Position numbers and translations under genes: made by a program. The notes below the pieces were generated by a model. That model saw only the letters and a program-made list of their open reading frames with translations. It searched no databases and was not told the origin of the DNA. Of a DNA stretch of 15,553 bases, positions 1 through 6,977 are shown piece after piece (within the stretch, counting starts at the first letter, position 1; the number at the start of each line of letters is the position of its first letter). Origin of the DNA: an uncultured Kangiella sp. (GTDB lineage Bacteria; Pseudomonadota; Gammaproteobacteria; Enterobacterales; DSM-103792); assembly GCA_946480585.1 (NCBI GenBank), contig CAMLKQ010000016.1, forward strand, positions 1 to 15,553. The letters run 5' to 3'.

Positions 1-1049
1 ACGCTGACGCCGGTATCGGTGGCGACGTTATCGGTGGTGGTCAAGCTGACACCAACCCGATCGGTTTCGTTGCTGACTTGGTTGTCATGAACAAACGCCG
101 CCGCTTCCCAACCGCTGGTGGCACGAAAACTCAGGCGCACTGGCAAATGATCTTCTTCTGGCGTGCTGAAAATGCGGCCGTTGTAGAAATTGGCATTGGC
201 GCGGCCCATGTCGCGGATTTGTGATGGCATGGCCAGCACTTCCAACTCGCCGTTCGCCAACTGCCAGCGCTGGCGCCACAAACCGGACCAACGTTCGCCG
301 TGATCATTGATCTCACGGCCATCAGCCGCCTCGCTGTTGTCGCGTGACAAACCGGCCAGCATCACGGTGACATCGCCATTGCCCCAACCGGCATAGCCAC
401 CGCGACCATCACCGTTATCGTCAAGCTGGAGCCCTGCGACCGGACCATCGAGCTCACGCGGGAAAAACTGCACGATGCCGCCAAGCGCGCCAACACCGTA
501 AATGCTGGACGCAGGACCGGCCATCACTGATGCCTCACCGAGCAAGGCCGGATCGACGAAATGTGCCGCAGTGCCAGCCCGGCGATCGGTGATGATGGGA
601 ATGCCGGCAACAAAGGTCAGCACCCGTTGCCGCGACACACCGCGCACCGACCACATCTGCAACCAGCCGCCCTGGCCGCTTTCGGCGACGCCGGACAACG
701 AGGTCAGCAATTCCGACATGGACGCCGGCATGAGTGCGGCGTCGTCAACATCAACATGCTCGACATCGGTGCCACGGGCTTCGTAACCCGAGGCCACCGC
801 GCGACTGCCATGCACCACCAGCGTCTGCGCATCCGTATTGGCTGGCAAACGGCTTGACTCGGGATCCGGCAATTCATTGGCGAGCGCCTGTCCGGCAACC
901 AGACTCAGGATGGCAACCATCGCGCCCGGTTGCCGACTGCTAACCGGCCGACTGGCTGACAACACTGCACAAGCACTTGCTGACGGCTTGAAGAACAACG
1001 ACTTCACCAGCAATGACTTCACGGTTATTACCCATCTCATTCTTTTCAT
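1..1049 (-). CDS. TonB-dependent outer-membrane receptor, N-terminal part (runs off left edge)
   Basis: This open frame on the minus strand has no stop before the window edge, so only about 349 residues are visible. The N-terminus is a basic, unusually long leader (MKRMRWVITVKSLL...) ending in a hydrophobic stretch and ALA-NE near residues 45-59, consistent with a signal peptide. A TonB-box-like segment, QTLVVHGSR, lies at about 75-83. The plug domain follows at about 97-200, with the typical patterns MSELLTSLSGV, WSVRGVSRQRVLTFVAGIPI, VMAGPASSIYGVGALGGIV and FFPREL. The remaining visible part looks like early beta-barrel strands. The family imports siderophores, vitamins or sugars with energy from TonB-ExbBD; the substrate cannot be read from this part. 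The start is uncertain: in-frame ATGs lie at 1049, 1040 and 920, and none has a strong ribosome site. The 920 start would give a short leader lacking basic residues, so 1049 or 1040 is preferred. Confidence 0.88.
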   Translation of the reverse strand, partial: MKRMRWVITVKSLLVKSLFFKPSASACAVLSASRPVSSRQPGAMVAILSLVAGQALANELPDPESSRLPANTDAQTLVVHGSRAVASGYEARGTDVEHVDVDDAALMPASMSELLTSLSGVAESGQGGWLQMWSVRGVSRQRVLTFVAGIPIITDRRAGTAAHFVDPALLGEASVMAGPASSIYGVGALGGIVQFFPRELDGPVAGLQLDDNGDGRGGYAGWGNGDVTVMLAGLSRDNSEAADGREINDHGERWSGLWRQRWQLANGELEVLAMPSQIRDMGRANANFYNGRIFSTPEEDHLPVRLSFRATSGWEAAAFVHDNQVSNETDRVGVSLTTTDNVATDTGVS

Positions 1050-1058
1050 CGAGCTGGC

Positions 1059-1064
1059 GTTATA
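1059..1064 (-). promoter_or_regulatory. Possible -10 element upstream of the TonB receptor
   Basis: TATAAC on the minus strand matches the sigma-70 -10 box at five of six positions. The 17-bp-distant -35 position (CTGGCG) is poor. Transcription would begin only a few bases before the ATG at 1049, giving a nearly leaderless mRNA, so this is a weak call. Confidence 0.22.
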
Positions 1065-1303
1065 ACAAGATTGCGAGGCATCGCCAGCCCTGTTGTCGCC
1101 AACATAACAGAAGATGTCGCGCACGTGGCAGGAAAAGTCGGCGCCAATTTCGTCGATACGGCGCATTCAAGCAGCGTGAAGCGCAGCGACTAGGCACTGG
1201 CGAATTGTGAGAAGGAAGCAGCGAAAACGCGCGACGACAGCTCGCCGACATACTCAACCGCACAAGATGGAAGGCCACAGTCGAACAGATCGGAAAAATG
1301 GCG

Positions 1304-1336
1304 ACAGCAAAAACCGGTAGAACCGGTTTTTGCTGT
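1304..1336. terminator. Perfect 15-bp hairpin, probable terminator of the PEP-CTERM-like gene
   Basis: ACAGCAAAAACCGGT (1304-1318) pairs perfectly with ACCGGTTTTTGCTGT (1322-1336) around a 3-base loop. It lies 64 bases past the stop of the minus-strand gene at 1401. On the minus strand the stem contains TTTTTGC, and a further T run (ATTTTTCC) follows after six bases. The U run is thus partly inside the stem, which is not the textbook arrangement, but position and perfect pairing favour a terminator. Confidence 0.6.
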
Positions 1337-1400
1337 GGTAATGCTGATGGTGATGCGAGAGCAAAGCAGATGGCAGCGATGCGGCCATCTGCTCGCGCAC

Positions 1401-2231
1401 TCAGTTTGGCAGCTGGCGCTTCTGGCGCTGGGCGGCGAACGCAAGCAGACCTAGACCCAGCAGGCCGAGCGTCATTGGCGCCGGCACCGGCACTTCCCGC
1501 GCTTCGGTGAAGAACACCTGATCCATGTAGTAAATCAGGTTCAGGCCTTGTGAGGACAGGTGCGACAGCGAGTTGGTGATTGTCAGCAAGTCCACACCAG
1601 CCAGATCGGCGTAGTCATTGACATCCGACTCGACCACGCTGTTGTTTTCCAACAACAGATATTGATAGAGATAAGCCAGCTCACTGCCGCCGGATTCGAT
1701 CAGCATGTCAGCCTGCATTTCGTAGTTGGCATCGGAGGTGCCGGCGCCAGCAAGGTTATAGAGCCATGCCGCGACGACATCAACCGAGCCGTCACCGACC
1801 ACCTGATAGCTGAGATCGATCAAGCCGGTACCGAAATCGCTCAACAGCGTAGCCAGCGAACCCAGATCGCCGAAGCCATTCGGGGCAAAATCGTAGTCAA
1901 GCATCAGCACGCCACCGAAATCAAACACCTGAACGATGACGTTATCGGTGTCCCACTGGCTGTAACCATCGAGCGGATCATTGTCGAGCGAGAAGCCACC
2001 AAAGGTCAGACCGCCTGCCGAGATCGAGCCACCACCGAGCAGTTCGGTCAGCGTGCAGAAGCCGCTGTCAGCGCAACCGCTGGTGCTCGCCTGCACAGCA
2101 GGACCACCACCCAGCGAAACCGGGGTGCCCAGCTGGGTTTGATCGGAAGGAACGATTACATCGGCTTGCGCAACGCCGGCCATCGCGGCCAAGGCCACGG
2201 CTGTGGCGGCGAGCTTTTTCAACATCTTCAT
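1401..2231 (-). CDS. Secreted protein with PEP-CTERM-like C-terminal sorting signal
   Basis: A 276-residue protein of unknown function. It begins with a signal peptide (MKMLKKLAATAVALAAMAGVAQA, cut expected after residue 23). The mature part is acidic, rich in Gly, Ser, Asp and Leu, with few Lys/Arg and a Cys pair (GCADSGFC). The C-terminus has the three-part layout of PEP-CTERM signals: a proline motif (VPVPAP, about residues 247-252), a hydrophobic helix (MTLGLLGLGLLAFAA), and a basic end (QRQKR). The central Pro-Glu-Pro is replaced by VPAP. In this class an exosortase (EpsH family) is thought to recognise the tail during export; no exosortase is present in the window. ATG 2231 is chosen over GTG 2240 because AAGGGAG sits 8 bases upstream of 2231 and overlaps the GTG. 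The gene follows the dockerin protein gene on the same strand, with a palindrome in between. Confidence 0.85.
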   Translation of the reverse strand: MKMLKKLAATAVALAAMAGVAQADVIVPSDQTQLGTPVSLGGGPAVQASTSGCADSGFCTLTELLGGGSISAGGLTFGGFSLDNDPLDGYSQWDTDNVIVQVFDFGGVLMLDYDFAPNGFGDLGSLATLLSDFGTGLIDLSYQVVGDGSVDVVAAWLYNLAGAGTSDANYEMQADMLIESGGSELAYLYQYLLLENNSVVESDVNDYADLAGVDLLTITNSLSHLSSQGLNLIYYMDQVFFTEAREVPVPAPMTLGLLGLGLLAFAAQRQKRQLPN

Positions 2232-2239
2232 GTTCTTCA

Positions 2240-2246
2240 CTCCCTT
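2240..2246 (-). promoter_or_regulatory. Ribosome binding site deciding the start of the PEP-CTERM-like gene
   Basis: AAGGGAG on the minus strand ends 8 bases before ATG 2231. It overlaps the upstream GTG at 2240-2238, so initiation at that GTG is unlikely. Confidence 0.75.
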
Positions 2247-2248
2247 GT

Positions 2249-2274
2249 GCGCCGGCTCATCGATGAGCCGGCGC
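2249..2274. repeat. Perfect 26-bp palindrome / hairpin between two secreted-protein genes
   Basis: Arms GCGCCGGCTCA (2249-2259) and TGAGCCGGCGC (2264-2274) are perfect reverse complements around TCGA, so the whole element is a palindrome. It starts 27 bases past the stop of the upstream minus-strand gene and ends 2 bases before the ribosome site of the next gene. A run of five T follows only on the plus strand (2275-2279); on the minus strand, where both genes lie, the hairpin is preceded by A5 and followed by ACAAGGGAG. It may be a mRNA processing or stability hairpin, a weak minus-strand terminator, a terminator of antisense transcripts, or a protein binding site. Confidence 0.7.
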
Positions 2275-2300
2275 TTTTTGTTGTCAGCGCGAACGGTGCA

Positions 2301-5267
2301 TCAGTTGCACGGAGCGCCGCCCGGGTTGCTGTACAGCGCTTGCAGCGCGGTGCGGTCCTTGCTGTTGACTTTGCCGTCACCGTTGATGTCGTACATCGGG
2401 TCGGTGCTGCGATTGCGGATGGCCGCCAGCAGCAACGACATGTCGTTGATATCGACACAGCGATCGCCGTTCAGGTCACCGGCAACCGCTGCCAGCACCG
2501 GCAGCAAGCACCACTTCTGCAGCGTACCGGTGTCACCACCGGCCAGATCCGACACCGTCAGGCGCCAGGAGCCGGCGTAGTCACCACCGTTGAAGGTGCT
2601 CAGCGGCTGGTTCGGGATCAGCGAGCCCGACAGCGCCGGCGCCGTGCCATTGCAGGTGGTTTCAACCGGAGCGCTACCCGCGTCATCGAGCGTAGTGTCG
2701 AAGTCATTGGCCGAGCAACCGAAGGTGCTGTTCGGCACGCCGGGGCGATCGATCAGATCAACGCTCAGGCCCGACTCGAGATGGGTCAGATTGAACTTCA
2801 GATCGCCGACCCAGGTGTGCACGCCTTTCACCGACACATTCAGATCATCCAGCGTGCCCGAATCGCTGATCAGCAAGGTGTTGCTGACACCAGCAACGTT
2901 GCTGTCCGGAATCGCCACATTCGGTGCGGTGCAGACCAGCAAGCCGGTCGAGAACGAGAACACCGACGAGCTGACGCCGCTGCCGCAGGTGTTGTTCGCG
3001 GTAACGCGCCAGTAGTAGGTGCTGTCGGTATCGAGCGCGGCGGCCGGCGTGAAGCTGGTGCCGCTGACGGTTTCGCTGACTTCCGGGCTGCTGAAATCGG
3101 CGTTGTTGTCGATTTCGATGGTGTAGCTGGTGGCTTCGGCATCAGCGCTCCACGAGAACGCCGGTTGCACGTCAACACCAGTGGCGCCATCGGCCGGGCC
3201 GCTCAACACTACGCCCGCCGGAACGCTGTCCCAAGCGCGAACGGAGACGTTGGCGAAACGCTCGGTGCTGCCCGCAACGCCGCGAATGCGGAAGTTGTAG
3301 ACGCCGGTCGCAACGGAACCGTCGGCAAACAACTGCGCAATGCTGCTGCCGGGCGGCACCACCGGGTTGTTGCTGAAGCCGCCCGAGAAGCCGGCCGGCA
3401 GTCCGTCATAGCTCAGCGTGACCGGATCATTGAAGTCCTGATAGCTCGCCACGTTGACGTTGATCGGATTCAGCGTTGCACCGGTTGCAGTGCAGACTTC
3501 CTGAGTCAGGTTGTCACCACCCAAACCAAAGGTCGGTTCACCGCAGCTCGGGAACTTGAACGAGCAGACGCGGGTGTTCCAGTTGAAGGTGCCGGTGGTT
3601 TCGGTGTACTCGTTGGTCATCCAGAACGTGCACTGATCAACCGGGTCACTGCTGACCGAGGCGTAATCGCCCCAGCGGTTGGCACCCGTTTGACCGCCAG
3701 TACCGTCATGGCAAACCGCTTCGGCTTGCATCGTGCCAGCCGGATCACCGGCTTCACGGCCAGCGAAATACACCGACGGGAACTTGCTGGCGTTCGCTTT
3801 GGTGTAAACGATGGCGATGTTGCCCGACGCGTCCATACCGGCTGCCGGCATCCAGCGCCACATGCCGTCACCGGCATCGATGGTGCCTTGATCGGCAATG
3901 CTCGGACCGCCAGCGGCGAGGTTCAGTTGCGCCCAGCGAATACCGGCGCGGTTGCCGCCGACATCGACCGTGTGCGAGATCACGCCTTTCAGGCCCTCAC
4001 CCGGGAAATAACGGGTGGTGAACCGGTACATCGTGAACTGACCCAAGGTATCGAGCGACTGACCAGTCGGGGTCGGCACGCAGTTGCGCGAGAAGCCGCA
4101 CAGTTCGGCATCAAACGCAGCGGTCGCAACACGCGGGTTTTCGGTCAGGGTCGAATTGCCCGGATTGTTGAAATCAACGCAGGCCTGCCAAGTGCGGTAG
4201 CTGTCAAACGGCGAGCCCCAGGTTTCCGCATCGGAAGCGTGGATCACCGTGTTACAGGTTCCCGGCGGCGGCAGATCGAGACCTTCCAGATGCGCGGTTT
4301 GCGAGCTGAAGGTGTCATCGGCACCGAGGCCCCACTGGACAAAGTTCGCCGGTGCGCCGGCCAACATTGCCGTGCGATTGAACACGGTCAGGTTGACGCC
4401 AACGAAGCCGCTGGTGAACTCGTTGGTGGTCATGTAGTAGCCGTCCGGCCACAGGGTGATTTTCGGGTAATCGTTGAACTGACCCGACGGGCTCACCACG
4501 AAGTCGTAGCGGTGATACTGATCGGCCGCGCTTTCACCCGGATCCGGGAACGGCTTGTTGTCTTTCGACACGGCGAAGCACTGGTGACCATCGGCTGACG
4601 ACGTGGTGAACTGGCTGAACACCCAGCGATCGGCATAGCGGTCGTACAACACGATCGGATCGCCCGAGTTGTCGCTTTCGCAGATACCACCGAAGCCTTC
4701 CCAGAACGTGTTGCCGCGGAACGGGCCGGCGACGACCGAGCCGTCAGTTTTGCTGAACACCATCCAGCCGAGGTTGACGTACTGCACGTAGTAATCCGTG
4801 CCGACATCGCCGTTGGTATCCGGCGGCGCGATACGGCCACCGGCTACAGCGGCGTTGTCGTCGTTGTCATAGCCCGGGAACGACAGATCCGCCGCCGGCG
4901 TGTTCATCACGGCGGCGTCGAACGCGCCCATTTTCTTCTTGGCTTGCGCCTGCTTCGCGACCAACACGTCCTGCTTGGTCGCAACCGGCTTGCGGGTCAA
5001 CAGCTCAGCCGGAAACCGGTTGTTCACTTCCCGGTTCTTGCTTTTGTTGACGCTCTGCTTGGTTTTGGCCACGCGGGCTTTGGCTTTCTGGGCATCGGCT
5101 TCCCGCTGCTCTGCCGTTTGGGCGTGACCGATTTTCTTGACGGGATTCTGGGCCAGTTTGCCCGGTGCGACTTTATTGCTGGTGGAGACGGTGGCAGGTG
5201 CTGCGCTCAACCCGAAACTGAGGCTGGCCGCGAGTACTGCCAAGCCGATCAGCTTGGACTTCCTCAT
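2301..5267 (-). CDS. Large secreted multidomain protein: propeller-like region, Fn3-like module, P domain, type I dockerin
   Basis: The protein has 988 residues. Residues 1-23 form a signal peptide (MRKSKLIGLAVLAASLSFGLSAA). Residues 24-115 are a Lys/Ala/Gln-rich linker. From about 130 to 570 comes a region resembling secreted propeller-like proteins, with PPDTNGDVG (148-156) and GDPIVLYDRYADRW (202-215). Residues about 681-775 are an Fn3-like module (FSWSADAEATSYTIEID, YYWRVTANN). Residues about 776-926 are a proprotein-convertase P domain (LISDSGTLDDLNVSVKGVHTWVGDL, GDYAGSWRLTVSDLAGGDTGTL). Residues 927-988 are a type I dockerin with two calcium-loop repeats (DLNGDRCVDIND and DINGDGKVNSKD). 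No subtilisin catalytic domain is seen, so the P domain is not attached to a recognisable protease. Family knowledge suggests an extracellular protein; the substrate is unknown, and the dockerin implies a cohesin-like partner or calcium-stabilised fold. ATG 5267 is chosen for its AAAGGAG site; an in-frame ATG at 5312 has its purine tract almost touching the codon. Confidence 0.85.
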   Translation of the reverse strand: MRKSKLIGLAVLAASLSFGLSAAPATVSTSNKVAPGKLAQNPVKKIGHAQTAEQREADAQKAKARVAKTKQSVNKSKNREVNNRFPAELLTRKPVATKQDVLVAKQAQAKKKMGAFDAAVMNTPAADLSFPGYDNDDNAAVAGGRIAPPDTNGDVGTDYYVQYVNLGWMVFSKTDGSVVAGPFRGNTFWEGFGGICESDNSGDPIVLYDRYADRWVFSQFTTSSADGHQCFAVSKDNKPFPDPGESAADQYHRYDFVVSPSGQFNDYPKITLWPDGYYMTTNEFTSGFVGVNLTVFNRTAMLAGAPANFVQWGLGADDTFSSQTAHLEGLDLPPPGTCNTVIHASDAETWGSPFDSYRTWQACVDFNNPGNSTLTENPRVATAAFDAELCGFSRNCVPTPTGQSLDTLGQFTMYRFTTRYFPGEGLKGVISHTVDVGGNRAGIRWAQLNLAAGGPSIADQGTIDAGDGMWRWMPAAGMDASGNIAIVYTKANASKFPSVYFAGREAGDPAGTMQAEAVCHDGTGGQTGANRWGDYASVSSDPVDQCTFWMTNEYTETTGTFNWNTRVCSFKFPSCGEPTFGLGGDNLTQEVCTATGATLNPINVNVASYQDFNDPVTLSYDGLPAGFSGGFSNNPVVPPGSSIAQLFADGSVATGVYNFRIRGVAGSTERFANVSVRAWDSVPAGVVLSGPADGATGVDVQPAFSWSADAEATSYTIEIDNNADFSSPEVSETVSGTSFTPAAALDTDSTYYWRVTANNTCGSGVSSSVFSFSTGLLVCTAPNVAIPDSNVAGVSNTLLISDSGTLDDLNVSVKGVHTWVGDLKFNLTHLESGLSVDLIDRPGVPNSTFGCSANDFDTTLDDAGSAPVETTCNGTAPALSGSLIPNQPLSTFNGGDYAGSWRLTVSDLAGGDTGTLQKWCLLPVLAAVAGDLNGDRCVDINDMSLLLAAIRNRSTDPMYDINGDGKVNSKDRTALQALYSNPGGAPCN

Positions 5268-5276
5268 GCAATGGCA

Positions 5277-5283
5277 CTCCTTT
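5277..5283 (-). promoter_or_regulatory. Ribosome binding site deciding the start of the dockerin protein
   Basis: AAAGGAG on the minus strand lies 9 bases before ATG 5267. The predicted protein then begins directly with a normal signal peptide, which supports this start over the ATG at 5312. Confidence 0.75.
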
Positions 5284-5622
5284 GGCGATCTCTCTTGGTC
5301 GTCGCAGTACATCTCCCTCCACGACGCTGACCCGGTTTTCTGGTGTGGGTCTGGGAGCGGCTATTGCAAATCTGGGACCGAATACACAGAAACGCAGCAA
5401 TGGCGCGGCCCGGCGGGACAAAACGGGTCCACAAAATGACGTTGCGGGCGGAGCCACTCGGTTTTTCGTCAAAGTTGGTGACAAAGTGAGCGACCACTTT
5501 CAGCTAAGGCAAGTAAAACTACACCGCGATACAGAATTGCCACCCGAATGAAGGCCTACGGTTAGCCTGCGCGTAAAATGTACTGACGCTCGGTACAAAA
5601 CGCGCACCCAAAGCGGTGTGGC

Positions 5623-5651
5623 TTGGTGATAACCCGCTCGGCGGTTATGCT
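5623..5651 (+). promoter_or_regulatory. Putative sigma-70 promoter of the DUF2909 gene
   Basis: TTGGTG (5623-5628) and TATGCT (5646-5651) are separated by 17 bases. Transcription would start near 5658, about 24 bases before the ATG at 5682, leaving room for the ribosome site. The match is by eye only. Confidence 0.42.
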
Positions 5652-5681
5652 GCCCGCCGCCTTGACCAGAGGAGAAAACAC

Positions 5682-5894
5682 ATGTGGTGGGCCAAAGCTG
5701 TGCTGGTGGTGATTCTGCTGGCGATTCTGTTTGTGCTGTTTCGCGGCCTGTTCTTTCTGGTCAAGGATCAGGGCAACAGCAAGCGCACCGTCAACTCACT
5801 GACCTGGCGGGTTGGCCTGTCGGTGTTGCTCTTGGTGCTGCTGGTGTTGGCGATGAAATTCGGCATTCTGGTACCACACGGCGTCGGCGGCTGA
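5682..5894 (+). CDS. DUF2909 family twin-transmembrane protein
   Basis: A 70-residue integral membrane protein with two predicted helices, at about residues 5-25 and 44-64. The short loop between them holds the family pattern LFFLVKDQGNSKRTVNSLTWRVGLSVLL, and the C-terminus is VPHG. These features and the length fit DUF2909. The family has no established biochemical role but is commonly found beside cytochrome c oxidase genes, as here, where it converges on coxC. A role in oxidase assembly is inference from context only. ATG 5682 is chosen because AGAGGAG lies about 7 bases upstream; a longer in-frame version starting at 5616 would add a non-membrane leader with no ribosome site. Confidence 0.85.
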   Translation: MWWAKAVLVVILLAILFVLFRGLFFLVKDQGNSKRTVNSLTWRVGLSVLLLVLLVLAMKFGILVPHGVGG

Positions 5895-5953
5895 AGCCGC
5901 GGCCAACCAGAACGCCACGCGCACAACGCTGCGATCAGCGGCTGCGCCAGACA

Positions 5954-5987
5954 AATAAAAAAGCCGGCTTGCGCCGGCTTTTTTATT
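5954..5987. terminator. Bidirectional terminator between DUF2909 gene and coxC
   Basis: A 15-bp stem is formed by 5954-5968 and 5973-5987, with GC core GCCGGC, loop TTGC, and flanking A and T runs (AAAAAA and TTTTTT) on either side. Both convergent genes end close by, at 5894 and 6019, so the element can terminate transcription from either direction. Confidence 0.9.
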
Positions 5988-6018
5988 GTTGCGTCGCGTG
6001 TCGCGAGCAAGGCGAGCC

Positions 6019-6921
6019 TTACAGGCAGTACACGAAAATGAACAGGCCGATCCAGACCACGTCCACGAAGTGCCAGTACCAGGCCGCCGCTTCGAAAGCG
6101 AAATGCTTCTCCGGGGTGAAATGGCCTTTCGCCATCCGGAACAGCATCACCAGCAGCATGATGGTACCGAGCGTCACGTGCATGCCGTGGAAGCCGGTCA
6201 GCAGGAAGAACGTGCTGCCGTAGATGCCCGAGCCCATGGTCAGGCCGAGATCGTTGTAGGCGTGGTAGTACTCGTACGCCTGCAGGCACAGGAAGATGGC
6301 GCCCAAGGCAACAGTCCAGAACAGCCACGTCCAGGCCTTGAAGTTTTTGCCATCTTTCAGCGCGTGGTGCGAAATGGTCAGCGTGATCGACGAGGTGATC
6401 AGCAGCACGGTGTTGATGAACGGCAGACCCCACGCCGGCATGGCCGTGGTGGCGGTGCCATCCGGGGTCAGCGTCAGCGGCCAGACGTTGACGAAATCCG
6501 GCCACAGCAGCTCATGGGTTTCGACTTTCGAGCCCTCACCGCCGAGCCACGGCACCACGAACATCCGGACATAGAACAGCGCGCCAAAGAACGCCGCGAA
6601 GAACATCACTTCCGAGGTGATGAACCAGAACATGCCCTGACGGAAGCTGCGGTCCATCTGCTTGCTGTACAGACCACCGAGCGATTCCTTGATGACATGG
6701 TTCCACCAGCCGACCAGCATGAACAGCAGAATGCCGATGCCGACCAGCAAAATGGTGCCGCCCCAGCCATTGCCGCCGCCGAACTTGCCGGAGCTTTGCT
6801 GGACGAAATTGCCGGCGCCAAACACGATCAGCGCGAGCGCAACCGAGCCGATGAACGGCCACTTGCTCTCGGCTGGCACGTAATAATTTTCGTGCTCGCC
6901 GTGGGTTTCAGTATGAGCCAT
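6019..6921 (-). CDS. coxC: Cytochrome c oxidase subunit III
   Basis: The product has 300 residues and about seven hydrophobic helices. It is the third core subunit of the aa3-type oxidase in the inner membrane; it contains no redox metal but stabilises subunit I and its proton uptake. Diagnostic patterns are RQGMFWFITSEVMFFAAFFGALF (with the conserved membrane Glu at about residue 104), FHGMHVTLG, and the C-terminal WYWHFVDVVWIGLFIFVY. It is somewhat longer than many bacterial homologues, with extra sequence after residue 40 (GKFGGGNGWGG) and around the loop after FVVPWLGG. GGGAG lies about 9 bases before ATG 6921. It is the last gene of the cox operon, 56 bases after ctaG, and is followed by the strong hairpin at 5954-5987. 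Confidence 0.96.
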   Translation of the reverse strand: MAHTETHGEHENYYVPAESKWPFIGSVALALIVFGAGNFVQQSSGKFGGGNGWGGTILLVGIGILLFMLVGWWNHVIKESLGGLYSKQMDRSFRQGMFWFITSEVMFFAAFFGALFYVRMFVVPWLGGEGSKVETHELLWPDFVNVWPLTLTPDGTATTAMPAWGLPFINTVLLITSSITLTISHHALKDGKNFKAWTWLFWTVALGAIFLCLQAYEYYHAYNDLGLTMGSGIYGSTFFLLTGFHGMHVTLGTIMLLVMLFRMAKGHFTPEKHFAFEAAAWYWHFVDVVWIGLFIFVYCL

Positions 6922-6977
6922 TTGTGTAACTCCCTCGCTAAACCGTCAACGTCACCAACGTTGCGTTACGTTTTCTT

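Larger units (their letters stand above)
1050..1400. other. Non-coding region between TonB receptor and PEP-CTERM-like gene
   Basis: I see no convincing gene in these 351 bases. The short frames present give Arg/Cys-rich translations without a ribosome site or family resemblance. The region holds the hairpin at 1304-1336 and a weak -10-like box at 1059-1064. It should therefore contain the 3' end of the PEP-CTERM-like transcript and the promoter of the TonB receptor gene. Confidence 0.6.
5268..5681. other. Divergent non-coding region between dockerin protein and DUF2909 genes
   Basis: About 414 bases without a convincing gene. Reading frames here are short and lack family resemblance. The right end carries a plausible plus-strand promoter for the DUF2909 gene. 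For the minus-strand dockerin gene I see no convincing -35/-10 pair. A short inverted repeat, TGTAC-N9-GTACA, lies at 5579-5597, but arms of five bases are easily due to chance. Confidence 0.6.

Noticed and set aside
1060..1278. A 72-codon minus-strand frame in the gap upstream of the TonB receptor
   Set aside because: The product is rich in Arg, Cys and Leu with no membrane or domain pattern and no ribosome site. The region is better seen as promoter and terminator space.
1560..4598. A plus-strand open frame of 1012 codons opposite the PEP-CTERM-like and dockerin genes
   Set aside because: It spans two genes and the gap between them in antisense. Its translation is dominated by Arg, Ala, Gly, Val and His without domain patterns, and it has no ribosome site. 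It is best explained by the codon bias of the minus-strand genes.
5579..5597. Inverted repeat TGTAC-N9-GTACA as an operator
   Set aside because: Five-base arms are expected by chance in a window this size, and nothing else supports a binding site.
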